NCBI RefSeq assembly: GCF_002879615.1
Contig: NZ_PNRF01000027.1
Span: 62,001 to 126,000 of the forward strand
DNA: 64,000 bases
Reading direction: 5' to 3'
From: Billgrantia endophytica
GTDB lineage: Bacteria > Pseudomonadota > Gammaproteobacteria > Pseudomonadales > Halomonadaceae
Shown: piece after piece, positions 44,620 to 56,895 of the stretch
Layout of the letters: every line of letters starts with the position of its first letter
How positions within the stretch are numbered: the first letter of the stretch is position 1
Notes under the pieces: generated by a model
The model's database searches: none
What the model was told of the DNA's origin: nothing
The model's input: only the letters and a program-made list of their open reading frames with translations
Translations under genes and position numbers: made by a program

Positions 44620-45352
44620 TCCAGAGATCGGCATACTTGGCAAAGGTCGAATGCGACGAGAGCACGGCCAGCAACAGGCCCTGGCGTCCGTCCAGGAAGC
44701 CGGCCTTGAGCAGGTACATGCGCAGGAAACAGCCGATGCCATGCACGAACCCCGCCGACAGGCTGCCTTGCTTGCCACGGGCGGCCCGCTGTTCGGCCCA
44801 GGCCTGGGCATAGTGGGCGGACTTTTCCAGATAGTGCCGCAGGTCACGATAGGTAAAGTGCAGAAGATCACCCCGCAGCGGCTTCACGGGCAGACTCTGC
44901 GGATTCTGAACCTTTTCATGTACCAGAGCCGCATCATAGCCCGCACGGGTCCTGGGGTAGAGCCGGGCCACACGATCGGGATACCAGCCCGAGTGGCGGA
45001 TGTAGTCGCCAAAGCACCAGGAGAGCCGTGGCAACGTACAGATTGCCGGCTCCTCGCTGGAAACGGCATCTGCAATGCTGGCCCGCAGTTCAGGCGTCAC
45101 CCGCTCGTCGGCGTCGATCATCAGGATCCATTCGCTCTCTACCAGTGCCTCGGCTCGCTGACGCTGCACGCCGAACCCTTGCCAGTCGGCATTGACGACC
45201 ACCTTGTCGGTGAATTCCCTGGCGATATCGCAGGTGGCATCCCGGCTACCGGCGTCCAGCACCACGATCTCGTCGGCCCATTGCAGGGTTTCCAGGCAGG
45301 CCCGCAGGTTCGACTCCTCATTCTTGACGATCAACACGGCAGCCAGGCTCAT
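44585..45352 (-). CDS. waaE: GT2 glycosyltransferase, WaaE/KdtX-like
   Basis: A 255-aa GT-A family 2 enzyme with AAVLIVKNEESNLRACLETL, the DAGSRDAT motif, the metal-binding DADER (about 99-103) and HFTYRDLRHYLEKSAHYAQA with a hydrophobic C-terminal region. This matches WaaE/LgtF proteins that add beta-1,4-glucose to the first heptose. It sits in the core locus between a GT9 and the phosphoglycerol transferase gene, both on the other strand. Activity is assigned by family and context. Confidence 0.87.
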   Translation of the reverse strand: MSLAAVLIVKNEESNLRACLETLQWADEIVVLDAGSRDATCDIAREFTDKVVVNADWQGFGVQRQRAEALVESEWILMIDADERVTPELRASIADAVSSEEPAICTLPRLSWCFGDYIRHSGWYPDRVARLYPRTRAGYDAALVHEKVQNPQSLPVKPLRGDLLHFTYRDLRHYLEKSAHYAQAWAEQRAARGKQGSLSAGFVHGIGCFLRMYLLKAGFLDGRQGLLLAVLSSHSTFAKYADLWIRTRTPPTPGG

Positions 45353-45514
45353 CGGGAATCCTTGTCAGGTGATGCGACTGGCCAGTTTACTGGTGCACCG
45401 CCAAGAGTCGCAAACCAAGCCACCTCACCCGGTTTCGCCAAGACACGACTTTTAACCCAAGTTGGCCACGACTTGATAAGCTGTTAACCGAATCCTCCAC
45501 TCGTTCTCACTGTC

Positions 45515-47218
45515 ATGCCGATCCCGTTCACGCGTCACGAACTGAAACATCCTCGCTGGTGGTCGCTTCTCATCATCGGTTCATGCCTGGGGTATGCCGT
45601 TACCGCCCTGACACGGCTGCCTCTCTGGGGGTTGCCGGTGGTGACGGCCGCCTGGCTTGGCCTGGCAGCATGGCTGGGCTGGGGCGCGCCTCGCCATCCA
45701 GCGTCGCCCCGCTCCTTCCGGGTATGGTCCTGGTCCCTGGTGCCCATTGCGCTGTGGGGGCTGTATATCTACCTGTCGGAGAGCTTCGGCATCGTCGACC
45801 TGAGCGCCGTCTTCTTCCATCTGCAGGCTGGTATGACCGATCATGGCGGAGTCAGCCGCGTGGGCGCCGCCCTTTTCTACACGTTTTCCATGGCGGCCCT
45901 GTTCGTTTCGTTCATCTGGCTGACCGGACACGACTCTCTCTGGCGCCGCATCGATCCGTTCCTCGCCCTGGTGCTGCTGGCAAGCAATCCGTTGCTTTAC
46001 GGCGTTACCCAGCGCGGTGCCGCCATCGTGACAGACGATGGAGCCTGGCTGGAACGACAGTACGTCGAACCCATGATTCTCGATACTCCCGTGGACCCGC
46101 CAAACCTGCTTTTTCTTTACCTGGAAAGTATCGAGCGCACCTATGCCGACCGGGAGCGATTCGGCGATGCCTACGCCGATCTCGATGCCATCGGCGAGCG
46201 TGGGCTGGTCTTCGAGGGGGTGCGGCAGCTGGACAATACCGGGTGGACGATGGCCGGCATGATCGCCAGCCAGTGCGGCACGCCATTGATGCCGGCCGGC
46301 CTGCTCCACGACCGCCAGTTCTCGCCACTGGAAAGGGTCGTTCCCGGCATCGACTGCCTGGGGGATCTTCTCTCGGAGCATGGCTACCGTCTCTCCTACC
46401 TGGGGGGCGCCAGCACCGCCTTTGCCGGCAAGGGGCTCTTCTACAAGGACCACGGTTTCGACACGATCCTGGGCCGCGAAGACCTTCAGCCGCGGCTGGA
46501 CGACCCCGAGTACCTCAACAACTGGGGGCTCTATGACGATTCCCTCTACGATTTCACCGTTGAGGAGATTCGTCGCCTGGACGCAGAGGCCGATGGCCCC
46601 TGGGGAGTCGTCAACCTGAGCATCACCGGCCATGCCCCGGGGGGCTATCCCGCACAGGCCTGTCTCGACCGGCAGGGAGAGTTCGACGGCCAGGACATCC
46701 TCTTCTCGGTGGAATGCTCGGCCTGGCTGGCAAGACGGCTCGTAGAGCGCCTGGAGCGTGAGGGGCTACTGGACAATACCCTGGTGGTTCTTGCCAGTGA
46801 CCACCTGACCATGCGGGTCTCGGCCTGGGAGGAACTGATCCATGGGGAGCGCGACAATACCTTCATACTACTTGGTCCTGACATACCCGTCGGCCGGATC
46901 AGTCGCAAAGCCGCCATGATCGACGTCTTTCCAACCATACTGGAAGCACTAGGCTTTACCATCGACTGGCACCGGGCAGGCCTCGGTGTCTCGCTGCTTT
47001 CCGGGGAGCCCACCTTGGCCGAAGAGCACGGCGAGGATGTCATCAACGCCCGGATGCGAGAGGAGACCGCCCTTCAACAGCGCCTTTGGGAAGGGCTCAC
47101 CCCGCAGCAACAGGAAAGCCAGGCGGAACCTCAGGAACAGGTACTGGAAACGCCGAAGGACGCCATCATGGAGCGGCCCGACGCATCGAGGGACGAGGGT
47201 CTCACCCCCGGGCAATGA
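45515..47218 (+). CDS. opgB: OpgB/MdoB-type phosphoglycerol transferase (sulfatase fold)
   Basis: A 567-aa inner-membrane protein with about four N-terminal helices (18-160) and a periplasmic alkaline-phosphatase-fold domain. It follows E. coli MdoB segment by segment: LFLYLESIERTYADRE, TGWTMAGMIASQCGTPLMP with the catalytic Thr, AGKGLFYKDHGFDTILG, NNWGLYDDSLYDF and SDHLTMRVSAWEEL. It is shorter than E. coli OpgB (763 aa) and has a Gln/Glu-rich tail of 60 residues. Its place inside the LPS core locus raises the chance that it modifies LPS core rather than periplasmic glucans. It overlaps waaF by 17 bp. Confidence 0.82.
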   Translation: MPIPFTRHELKHPRWWSLLIIGSCLGYAVTALTRLPLWGLPVVTAAWLGLAAWLGWGAPRHPASPRSFRVWSWSLVPIALWGLYIYLSESFGIVDLSAVFFHLQAGMTDHGGVSRVGAALFYTFSMAALFVSFIWLTGHDSLWRRIDPFLALVLLASNPLLYGVTQRGAAIVTDDGAWLERQYVEPMILDTPVDPPNLLFLYLESIERTYADRERFGDAYADLDAIGERGLVFEGVRQLDNTGWTMAGMIASQCGTPLMPAGLLHDRQFSPLERVVPGIDCLGDLLSEHGYRLSYLGGASTAFAGKGLFYKDHGFDTILGREDLQPRLDDPEYLNNWGLYDDSLYDFTVEEIRRLDAEADGPWGVVNLSITGHAPGGYPAQACLDRQGEFDGQDILFSVECSAWLARRLVERLEREGLLDNTLVVLASDHLTMRVSAWEELIHGERDNTFILLGPDIPVGRISRKAAMIDVFPTILEALGFTIDWHRAGLGVSLLSGEPTLAEEHGEDVINARMREETALQQRLWEGLTPQQQESQAEPQEQVLETPKDAIMERPDASRDEGLTPGQ

Positions 47219-48248
47219 CATCCGGTTGCGAAGCCAACACGGCTTGCAGCAGGCGCTGCGGTGTCAGCTGAACCAGGCAGTTCGTGTGCCCCAGGGGGCA
47301 GACTCGCTCGAAGCAGGGTGAACAGGCAAGAGCAAGGGTGTGGATTTCAGCATTGTCCGTCAGTGGTGGCGTATAGACCGGAGACGACGACCCATACAGC
47401 GCCTGGATGCGGGTACCCACGGCTGCCGCCACATGCATCAAACCCGAATCGTTGGTAATGACCTGCTGGCAATCGGCCAGCAGATCCACCGCATCGGCCA
47501 GGCGTGTCTTGCCACAAAGGTTATGTACACCCTCCATCCCTTCGACAATGATCTCCCCGGCTGGCACATCCTTGGGACCACCCAACACCCGGACCTCGAA
47601 GCCTTCCGCCACCAGCCGCTCGGCCAGCTCACGAAAGTGTCCCAGCGGCCATTGCTTGGCCGGGCCGTATTCCGCGCCCGGCATCATTCCGATCGCCGGC
47701 CGAGACGAAAGGCCATGCAGGCGTCGCTGCTCAGCCAGGTTAACCTCGTCGACCCGCAGCCGTGGGCGAGGAACGGTCAATTCGCCGAGATCGGCCTCCC
47801 CCGGGGGCAGCCCCAGCGCCACGAAGCGCTTGACGGTCTGGTCCAGCACCTCCTTGTCCAGCGAACGGCGATCATTGAGCAGCCCGTAGCGCTGCTCACC
47901 GGTATACCCCGTGCGACGCGGTATGCGGGCAAGGTAGGGCACCAGCGCCGATTTCCACGACCGTGGGAGTACGATGGCCCGGTCGAAGCGCCCCGAGAGC
48001 CGCTTCGCCAGCTCCCGCCGGGTTCGCCAACCAAACTCACCATGGCCCACGTCCAGCGCAAAGACCTCGGCGACCTCCTCCATACGCTCCAGTATCGGCT
48101 GCGACCAGCCTGGCGCCATCACGCCAATGGTGCAGTCCGGCTGTTGCTGTCTCAGTGACTTCAGCAGGCTCTGCGCCATTACCATGTCGCCCACCCAGGA
48201 GGGCCCGACCACCAGGATACGTTCACCCGGTGTGGTCACATCGCTCAT
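47202..48248 (-). CDS. waaF: ADP-heptose--LPS heptosyltransferase II
   Basis: A 348-aa GT9 enzyme that adds the second heptose to the inner core. Typical WaaF sequence includes [55 protein letters not shown] and [15 protein letters not shown] with [28 protein letters not shown] cysteine group near the C-terminus is also usual. Its ATG overlaps the hldD stop (ATGA), so the two are coupled. Confidence 0.97.
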   Translation of the reverse strand: MSDVTTPGERILVVGPSWVGDMVMAQSLLKSLRQQQPDCTIGVMAPGWSQPILERMEEVAEVFALDVGHGEFGWRTRRELAKRLSGRFDRAIVLPRSWKSALVPYLARIPRRTGYTGEQRYGLLNDRRSLDKEVLDQTVKRFVALGLPPGEADLGELTVPRPRLRVDEVNLAEQRRLHGLSSRPAIGMMPGAEYGPAKQWPLGHFRELAERLVAEGFEVRVLGGPKDVPAGEIIVEGMEGVHNLCGKTRLADAVDLLADCQQVITNDSGLMHVAAAVGTRIQALYGSSSPVYTPPLTDNAEIHTLALACSPCFERVCPLGHTNCLVQLTPQRLLQAVLASQPDVIARG

Positions 48249-49210
48249 TCAGCCGCTCCGCTCAGCCGTTGCAGGTAGTCGCGAACCCCCTCTGCCACGG
48301 TGCGGAATTCACGATCATAGCCAGCTTTGCGCAAGCGGGAGATATCGGCCCGGGTATAGCTCTGGTAACGCCCCTTGAGCTCATCGGGGAAGTCGATGTA
48401 TTCGATGCGGCCCTTGCCATGAAAATCGATGACCGCTTCACCGATCGCCTTGAACGGTTCGGCACGCCCCGACCCCAGGTTGAAGATGCCGGACCTGTCG
48501 GGGTTGTCCAGGAACCAGAGGTTGACGTCCACCACGTCGCCCACGTAGACGAAGTCACGACTCTGCATGCCCGCTTCATAGCCATCCCAGGCGCCAAACA
48601 GCTTGAGGTCCTGCCCTGCGCTCACTTGGGTGTGGTGATGATAGGCCACACTCGCCATCTTGCCCTTGTGCTGCTCCCGTGGGCCATAGACGTTGAAGTA
48701 ACGAAAGCCCACCACCTGGCTGGTCAGTTCATTCCAGCGCGCTCGCACGTACTGGTCGAAGAGCAGTTTGGAATAGCCGTAGACATTGAGCGGCTTCTCG
48801 AATTCGGGTTCCTCGCGGAAGATCTGGCTTCCTCCGTAAGTAGCCGCCGAGGAGGCATAGAGGAACGGGATGTCCTGCTGCTGGCAGAAGTCCAGCAGGA
48901 CTTTCGAGTATTCGAAGTTATTGTCGAGCATGAAGCGGCCATCCCACTCGGTGGTATCCGAGCAGGCGCCTTCATGAAATATCGCCTCGATGGGCGGCAG
49001 CGTGGAAGGCCCACCACGTAGTATCGTTTCCACCCGAGTCCGAAAATCATCCTTGTCGAGATAATCGCCGAGGGTGCAATCAGCCAGATTGACGAACTTG
49101 GTACCATCACGCAGGTCATCGACCACCAGTACGTCATCTCGTCCGCGCGCATTGAGAGCCTTGACGAGATTCGAGCCAATGAAGCCGGCACCGCCTGTGA
49201 CTACGATCAT
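48245..49210 (-). CDS. hldD: ADP-L-glycero-D-manno-heptose-6-epimerase
   Basis: A 321-aa NAD(P)-dependent SDR that makes ADP-L-glycero-D-manno-heptose, the donor used by the heptosyltransferases here. The Rossmann motif is [16 protein letters not shown] at the start, with the catalytic [10 protein letters not shown] (YxxxK), SSAATYG and [22 protein letters not shown] 49210 has GAGGA upstream. It is divergent from glyQ across 98 bp. Confidence 0.97.
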   Translation of the reverse strand: MIVVTGGAGFIGSNLVKALNARGRDDVLVVDDLRDGTKFVNLADCTLGDYLDKDDFRTRVETILRGGPSTLPPIEAIFHEGACSDTTEWDGRFMLDNNFEYSKVLLDFCQQQDIPFLYASSAATYGGSQIFREEPEFEKPLNVYGYSKLLFDQYVRARWNELTSQVVGFRYFNVYGPREQHKGKMASVAYHHHTQVSAGQDLKLFGAWDGYEAGMQSRDFVYVGDVVDVNLWFLDNPDRSGIFNLGSGRAEPFKAIGEAVIDFHGKGRIEYIDFPDELKGRYQSYTRADISRLRKAGYDREFRTVAEGVRDYLQRLSGAAE

Positions 49211-49308
49211 GGAATCCTCACTGAGGCGCAATGGACTGCGCCTATAACCGATGTGCCTGTAATTGTATACTTGACGCCTTGTGAATTCATGGCCAACGGT
49301 GCTTTCCA

Positions 49309-50283
49309 ATGACTCTCTCGACAACCCGGTCGACGCCAGACGCGACAACCTTCCAGGGTCTGATCCTGGCCCTGCAGCAGTACTGGGCCGAAAAGGGCTG
49401 CGTAGTGCTTCAGCCACTGGACATGGAAGTCGGTGCCGGCACGTTTCATCCGGCTACTTTCCTGCGCTCCATTGGCCCCGAGTCCTGGAACGCCGCTTAT
49501 GTCCAGCCCTCGCGCCGCCCTACCGACGGCCGCTACGGCGAGAACCCCAACCGTCTTCAGCACTACTACCAGTTCCAGGTCGTCATGAAGCCCTCCCCCG
49601 CCGACCTGCAGGACCTGTTCCTGGGCTCCCTGGAACGCCTCGGTATCGACCCGCTGATCCATGACATCCGCTTCGTCGAGGACAACTGGGAGTCGCCCAC
49701 CCTCGGAGCCTGGGGGCTGGGCTGGGAAATCTGGCTCAATGGCATGGAGGTGACCCAGTTCACCTATTTCCAGCAGGCAGGTGGCATCGAATGCTATCCG
49801 GTCACCGGAGAATTGACCTATGGCCTCGAGCGTATCGCCATGTACCTGCAGAATGTCGACAGCGTCTATGACCTGATCTGGACCGTCGCTCCGGACGGGT
49901 CCACCGTTACCTACGGTGACGTCTACCTGCAGAACGAGCGTGAGCAATCCGCCTACAACTTCGAGCATGCCGATGTGCCGGCACTGTTTGCCGCCTTCGA
50001 TCATCAGGAAAGGGAATGCGCCAAGCTGCTCGAAGCCGGCCTTCCTTTACCGGCCTACGAACAGGTGCTCAAGGCATCCCATACCTTCAACCTGCTTGAC
50101 GCCCGCCACGCCATCTCGGTCACCGAGCGTCAGCGCTATATCCTGCGCGTGCGCACCATGGCCCGGAACGTGGCCCACGCCTATTACGATTCGCGCAGGG
50201 CCGCCGGCTTCCCCATGGCCCCCGATACCCTGCGCCATGAACTCTTGGCCCAAGAGCCACTTGCCGAACAGGGAGATGCATGA
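49309..50283 (+). CDS. glyQ: Glycyl-tRNA synthetase alpha subunit
   Basis: A 324-aa class II synthetase catalytic subunit of the alpha2beta2 bacterial enzyme. Hallmarks are [20 protein letters not shown], the motif 2 region [38 protein letters not shown] and [11 protein letters not shown]. It overlaps glyS by 4 bp (ATGA). Confidence 0.98.
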   Translation: MTLSTTRSTPDATTFQGLILALQQYWAEKGCVVLQPLDMEVGAGTFHPATFLRSIGPESWNAAYVQPSRRPTDGRYGENPNRLQHYYQFQVVMKPSPADLQDLFLGSLERLGIDPLIHDIRFVEDNWESPTLGAWGLGWEIWLNGMEVTQFTYFQQAGGIECYPVTGELTYGLERIAMYLQNVDSVYDLIWTVAPDGSTVTYGDVYLQNEREQSAYNFEHADVPALFAAFDHQERECAKLLEAGLPLPAYEQVLKASHTFNLLDARHAISVTERQRYILRVRTMARNVAHAYYDSRRAAGFPMAPDTLRHELLAQEPLAEQGDA

Positions 50284-52355
50284 GCATGGCTGCCAACACC
50301 CTACTGATTGAGCTGGGCGTCGAGGAATTGCCGCCGAGTGCCATCGACACCCTGTCCGATGCCCTTGCCGAGAACATCCGTCGCGGCCTGGCCGAGGCCG
50401 AGGTCAGCTTTGGCGAGGTGCATGCCTACGCCAGCCCTAGGCGTCTGGCGGTACAGTGTCAGGAACTCGTCGACAAGCAGCCCGACCGCGAGGTCGAGCG
50501 CCGCGGGCCAGCGCTGGCGGCCGCCTACAAGGATGGCCAGCCAACGAAGGCCGCCGAAGGCTTTGCTCGCTCCTGCGGCGTTGCGGTCTCCGACCTGATA
50601 CATATTGAAACCGAAAAGGGCACCTGGCTCGGCTACCGCGAACTGCAGCGCGGAGAGGCGACCACCCGCCTGCTTCCCGCCATCGTCGAGAAGGCGGTCG
50701 CCGGCCTGCCCGTCCCCAAGAACATGCGCTGGGGTTCATCCCGTATCGAATTCTCTCGGCCGGTACATTGGCTGGTCATGCTGTATGGCGCGGACGTGGT
50801 CGAGGCATCAGTCCTTGGCCTGACGGCCGGCCGTACGACTCGTGGCCACCGTTTCCACGCGCCAGAGCCCATCGAGCTGGCTCGTGCCGACGATTACCTT
50901 TCGGCTCTGGAAGGCGCCTGGGTATTGGCCGACCGCCATCGCCGCCGTGAAAGCATCCGCGAACAGGTACTGGCCGAAGCCGAGGTCCAGGGAGCGACAG
51001 CCGTCATCGACGAAGAGCTGTTGACCGAGGTCAGCGGCCTGGTCGAGTGGCCGGTCGCCTTGACCGGCAGCTTCGATGAACGGTTCCTGGAAGTGCCCGC
51101 CGAATGCCTGATCTCCTCGATGAAGGCCAACCAGAAATATTTCCACCTGCTGGACGATGCCGGCACGCTCAAGCCTCTCTTCATCACCATCGCCAATATC
51201 GACAGCCAGGACCCCCAGCAGGTCATCGAAGGCAACGAGAAGGTCATCCGGCCGCGCCTGGCCGATGCGTCCTTCTTCTACGACACCGACCGCAAGCTGC
51301 CCCTGGCCAGCCGCATCGATGGACTGGCCAGCGTTCTGTTCCAGAAGCAGTTGGGAACCCTGGCCGACAAGGCCCACCGCACGGCCGCCGTGGCGGCCTT
51401 CATCGCTGGGCGTATCGGAGGCGATGTCGCCCATGCGAGACGTGCCGCCGAACTCGCCAAGTGCGACCTGGTTACCGAGATGGTACTGGAGTTCCCCGAG
51501 CTACAGGGCATCATGGGGCGCTACTACGCGAGTCAGGACGGCGAACCGGAAGATGTGGCTCAGGCACTGGAGGAGCAATACCTGCCCCGCTTCGCCTCTG
51601 ATGCCATTCCGACGACACGCACCGGCCTGGCACTGGCGCTGGCAGACCGGCTCGACACCCTGACCGGCATCTTTGGCATTGGGGCGCGCCCCAGCGGTAC
51701 CAAGGACCCTTTCGCGCTCCGCCGCTCGGCGATCGGCGTGCTGAACATCATGGTCAAGGGCGAGCTGGACCTGGACCTGCGCGAATTGCTGGAACTGGCT
51801 TGCGCCCAGCATCAGGAATTGCCCTACGCCGAGAATCTGGCAGGCGACGTGTTGGGCTACATGCTCGATCGTTTTCGGGCCTGGACCAATGAAGAGGGTA
51901 TCGAAGCGGAAGTCTATCTCGCGGTACGCGCTCGCCCCGTCACGCGTCCGCTCGACTTCGCCCGTCGCCTGCGCGCGGTTCATGCCTTTGCTCAGCGTGA
52001 AGAAGCTGCTGCCCTGGCCGCCGCCAACAAGCGTGTCTCCAATATCCTGGCCAAGCAGCAGGGGGGCGATGCCCGGGCAGTCGTCGATCCCGGCCTGTTC
52101 CAGGAATCAGCCGAGGAAGCTCTCTACGCGGCCCTAGAAGCCCAGCATGAAGCCGTCATGCCACTGTTTGCCGACGGGCGCTACCACGAGGCCCTGGACG
52201 CCTTGGCGAGTCTCCGCGAGCCAGTCGACGCCTTCTTCGATCAGGTCATGGTAATGGCTGAGGACGAGACGATACGAGACAATCGCCTGGCGCTGCTGGC
52301 AAGGCTTCAGCAGTTGTTCCTTGAAGTCGCCGATATTGCATTACTGCAGCAGTAA
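50280..52355 (+). CDS. glyS: Glycyl-tRNA synthetase beta subunit
   Basis: A 691-aa tRNA-binding partner of GlyQ. The start [20 protein letters not shown], the central [14 protein letters not shown] and the [17 protein letters not shown] segment are diagnostic, and a C-terminal helical anticodon-binding region follows. The frame is overlapped with glyQ, ensuring balanced synthesis. A strong terminator lies 29 bp downstream. Confidence 0.98.
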   Translation: MSMAANTLLIELGVEELPPSAIDTLSDALAENIRRGLAEAEVSFGEVHAYASPRRLAVQCQELVDKQPDREVERRGPALAAAYKDGQPTKAAEGFARSCGVAVSDLIHIETEKGTWLGYRELQRGEATTRLLPAIVEKAVAGLPVPKNMRWGSSRIEFSRPVHWLVMLYGADVVEASVLGLTAGRTTRGHRFHAPEPIELARADDYLSALEGAWVLADRHRRRESIREQVLAEAEVQGATAVIDEELLTEVSGLVEWPVALTGSFDERFLEVPAECLISSMKANQKYFHLLDDAGTLKPLFITIANIDSQDPQQVIEGNEKVIRPRLADASFFYDTDRKLPLASRIDGLASVLFQKQLGTLADKAHRTAAVAAFIAGRIGGDVAHARRAAELAKCDLVTEMVLEFPELQGIMGRYYASQDGEPEDVAQALEEQYLPRFASDAIPTTRTGLALALADRLDTLTGIFGIGARPSGTKDPFALRRSAIGVLNIMVKGELDLDLRELLELACAQHQELPYAENLAGDVLGYMLDRFRAWTNEEGIEAEVYLAVRARPVTRPLDFARRLRAVHAFAQREEAAALAAANKRVSNILAKQQGGDARAVVDPGLFQESAEEALYAALEAQHEAVMPLFADGRYHEALDALASLREPVDAFFDQVMVMAEDETIRDNRLALLARLQQLFLEVADIALLQQ

Positions 52356-52384
52356 CGGGCTATGGCTCGACATGAATATGAGAG

Positions 52385-52411
52385 ACCGGCGACAAAGTCG
52401 CCGGTTTTTTT
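52385..52411 (+). terminator. Rho-independent terminator after glyQS
   Basis: A perfect 9-bp stem (ACCGGCGAC / GTCGCCGGT, AAA loop) is followed by seven T, 29 bp past the glyS stop. Confidence 0.93.
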
Positions 52412-52442
52412 ATACCCTGTCCGACGACCTCCACCGCAGCAA

Positions 52443-52458
52443 TGTTCCACGTGAAACA
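52443..52458. promoter_or_regulatory. ParB parS site 1
   Basis: TGTTCCACGTGAAACA matches the parS consensus TGTTNCACGTGAAACA bound by ParB during chromosome segregation. It lies 88 bp after glyS, before gmhB. Confidence 0.93.
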
Positions 52459-52485
52459 TCGGGCAGAACCTGAGTGCTAGAATGA

Positions 52486-52501
52486 TGTTCCACGTGAAAC
52501 A
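52486..52501. promoter_or_regulatory. ParB parS site 2
   Basis: TGTTCCACGTGAAACA, identical to site 1 and 43 bp from it (start to start), just upstream of gmhB. Confidence 0.93.
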
Positions 52502-52539
52502 TCGCCTGTCACCATTCACTCATACATAGCGGCGCCCTT

Positions 52540-53103
52540 ATGCCAAGCTCACCCAAGCTCGTCATTCTCGATCGTGACGGCGTGATCAATCGCGATTCGG
52601 ACCAGTACATCAAATCCCTGGATGAGTGGATCCCCTACCCCGCCGCCATCGATGCCATTGCCCGCCTGTCACAGGCGGGATGGACGGTGGCCATTGCCAC
52701 AAACCAGTCGGGCATTGCCCGTGGCTACTTCGACGTCACCACGCTAGATGCCATGCATGATGAACTTGACCGCCTTGTCACGCAGGCTGGAGGGCACATC
52801 GCGCTTATCGTCTATTGCCCTCACGGGCCGGAGGATGGTTGCGATTGTCGCAAGCCGAAACCCGGTCTACTTGAACAGATCCGTACCGAGCTTCGGTTGG
52901 AAAGCCTGGCTGGAAGCTGGATGGTCGGTGATAGCCTGCGCGACCTTCAGGCGGGAAAGGCAGTGGGTTGCCAATCCGCCCTCGTCAGGTCAGGAAAGGG
53001 AAAGCGCACGGAGCTTGCGGGCACAGGTCTCGAGAATACACTGATCGTTGATGATCTGGCGGCCTTCGTGGATTGGCTGCTGGATCAGGAGGCCAACCCC
53101 TGA
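52540..53103 (+). CDS. gmhB: D-glycero-beta-D-manno-heptose 1,7-bisphosphate 7-phosphatase
   Basis: A 187-aa HAD phosphatase acting between the two HldE steps of ADP-heptose synthesis. Motif I is VILDRDGVINRD (about 8-19), motif II is ATNQSGIARG, and the zinc loop CPHGPEDGCDCRKPKPG precedes the VGDSLRDLQAGKAVG motif IV. Its place between glyS and gyrB, close to oriC, is common in gammaproteobacteria. The start has a weak ribosome site. A bidirectional hairpin separates it from the convergent gyrB. Confidence 0.95.
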   Translation: MPSSPKLVILDRDGVINRDSDQYIKSLDEWIPYPAAIDAIARLSQAGWTVAIATNQSGIARGYFDVTTLDAMHDELDRLVTQAGGHIALIVYCPHGPEDGCDCRKPKPGLLEQIRTELRLESLAGSWMVGDSLRDLQAGKAVGCQSALVRSGKGKRTELAGTGLENTLIVDDLAAFVDWLLDQEANP

Positions 53104-53159
53104 CGAGCCCCACCCTTCTTTCCCTGGTGGTGCACTGTGTAGGCCACACTATTGAAAAA

Positions 53160-53177
53160 GGCCGGCATAAGCCGGCC
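53160..53177. terminator. Bidirectional terminator between gmhB and gyrB
   Basis: GGCCGGC-ATAA-GCCGGCC forms a perfect 7-bp stem with A-rich (GAAAAA) and T-rich (CTTTCTC) flanks, suiting both convergent genes. Confidence 0.8.
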
Positions 53178-53228
53178 CTTTCTCAAGAAAGTCAGTGAGT
53201 TAGAAATCAATCCGTTCACCGACCAGAG

Positions 53229-53244
53229 TGTTCCACGTGAAACA
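53229..53244. promoter_or_regulatory. ParB parS site 3
   Basis: TGTTCCACGTGAAACA lies in the short gap past the gyrB stop, 3 bp inside flanks that extend the symmetry (GAG...CTC). Confidence 0.93.
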
Positions 53245-53262
53245 CTCACTTTTACCAAAAGA

Positions 53263-55686
<2,424 letters not shown>

Positions 55687-56811
55687 CTACTCCGTCATGA
55701 AGTCTATCTGTCCCTGTGGGACCAGCTGTCCCGCTCCGTCACTACGATGTTTCACGTGAAACATCGAAAGCGACGTCTGGGACTGCCATGGCCCTGTCAG
55801 GGCATCGTGTTCGACACTTGTGATGAACGCCTGGCAACGCATCGACTCCAGCAGCCGACAGAAAACACGGCGATGCTGGGAATCGAGTTCGGCCGGTAGA
55901 TCATCGACCAGGTAGAGGCAGGTCTGACCGGTCATTTGTTCCAGCAGCCTTCCTTGCGCCAACTTGAGGGCACTCACGACCAGTTTCTGCTGGCCTCTCG
56001 AGAGCACTTCAACCGCCGGATGCCGGCCCAGACGAATACGCAGGTCGGCACGCTGAGGGCCTTGTTGAGTAAATCCCATCTGCTGATCCGACCTGCGCCC
56101 TTGCTCCAGAACCTCCCGTAGGGAGCGCTGCCTGTCCCACCCCCGGGTATAGCGCAAGGTCAAATCCGGAAGGGCCAGCAGGCTGGCTAGCGTTTCATCG
56201 AATACCGGCAAGAATGCCGCTATCCAGTCACTGCGCAGGGTATCGATCCGCTCACCCCAATGAGCCAGTTCCAGCTCCCAGGCCGACAGAGAGTTGACAT
56301 CCATTCTACCATGCCTGAGCAACGCATTCCGATGTTTGAGGGCACGCCTGGCACGCCGCCACGCATCGAAAAACTCATGTTTCACGTGAAACACACCCCA
56401 GTCGAGAAACTCCCTGCGTCCAGTAGGGGGGCCCTCGAGAAGACGGAACGCATCGGGGTTGACCAACTGTAGCGGCATGGCCTCGATCAACTGTGACAAC
56501 CTTCCAATTCGTTCACCACTCATGCGCATCTCAAGCTCCTGCGCGTCTCTGGCGCGCCGGACCCCAACCGGAAGCGCTGGATCACCCTCGAGTCGAGCGA
56601 AAAGCGTCATGGCCTGCGCATTGTGAGCGATGGCATTCTTGAGCTGTCGTGTGCGAAAGGAGCGCCCCATTCCGAGGATATGGATTCCTTCCAGCAAACT
56701 GGTCTTGCCACTCCCGTTAGCACCTATGATGAGATTGATGCCTGGTCCAGGCGCGAAATCGATCGCGGCGAGATTCCTCAACCCATTGAAAGATAAGTGC
56801 TTTATGGACAT
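55687..56811 (-). CDS. recF: DNA replication and repair protein RecF
   Basis: A 374-aa SMC-like ATPase that loads RecA at gaps through RecOR. Walker A is IIGANGSGKTSL (about 28-39), the ABC signature is EVLSRGQQKLVVSALKLAQG and Walker B YLVDDLPAELD. Two parS sites lie inside the gene in the same frame, both giving the peptide FHVKH (about residues 141-145 and 351-355). I see no clear ribosome site before the ATG at 56811. Confidence 0.97.
   Translation of the reverse strand: MSIKHLSFNGLRNLAAIDFAPGPGINLIIGANGSGKTSLLEGIHILGMGRSFRTRQLKNAIAHNAQAMTLFARLEGDPALPVGVRRARDAQELEMRMSGERIGRLSQLIEAMPLQLVNPDAFRLLEGPPTGRREFLDWGVFHVKHEFFDAWRRARRALKHRNALLRHGRMDVNSLSAWELELAHWGERIDTLRSDWIAAFLPVFDETLASLLALPDLTLRYTRGWDRQRSLREVLEQGRRSDQQMGFTQQGPQRADLRIRLGRHPAVEVLSRGQQKLVVSALKLAQGRLLEQMTGQTCLYLVDDLPAELDSQHRRVFCRLLESMRCQAFITSVEHDALTGPWQSQTSLSMFHVKHRSDGAGQLVPQGQIDFMTE
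55748..55763. promoter_or_regulatory. ParB parS site 4 (inside recF)
   Basis: TGTTTCACGTGAAACA, a perfect palindrome extended by 3 bp on each side, lies in the recF 3' end and encodes FHVKH. Confidence 0.95.
56378..56393. promoter_or_regulatory. ParB parS site 5 (inside recF)
   Basis: TGTTTCACGTGAAACA, a perfect 16-bp palindrome in the N-terminal half of recF, again encoding FHVKH. Confidence 0.95.
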
Positions 56812-56895
56812 TTTTTAGAATTGACCAAGTTGCACTCACCCTTCCCGGGTAGCTTGGAAACCCCACCATGGCACGAGACGGTTCTCACGAAACGC

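Noticed and set aside
45444..45474. Direct repeat CACGACTT before opgB
   Set aside because: Two 8-bp copies 23 bp apart may be chance; no promoter spacing supports a role.
49211..49417. 69-residue N-terminal extension of hldD
   Set aside because: It would overlap the glyQ start; HldD homologues begin [14 protein letters not shown], at 49210, with GAGGA upstream.
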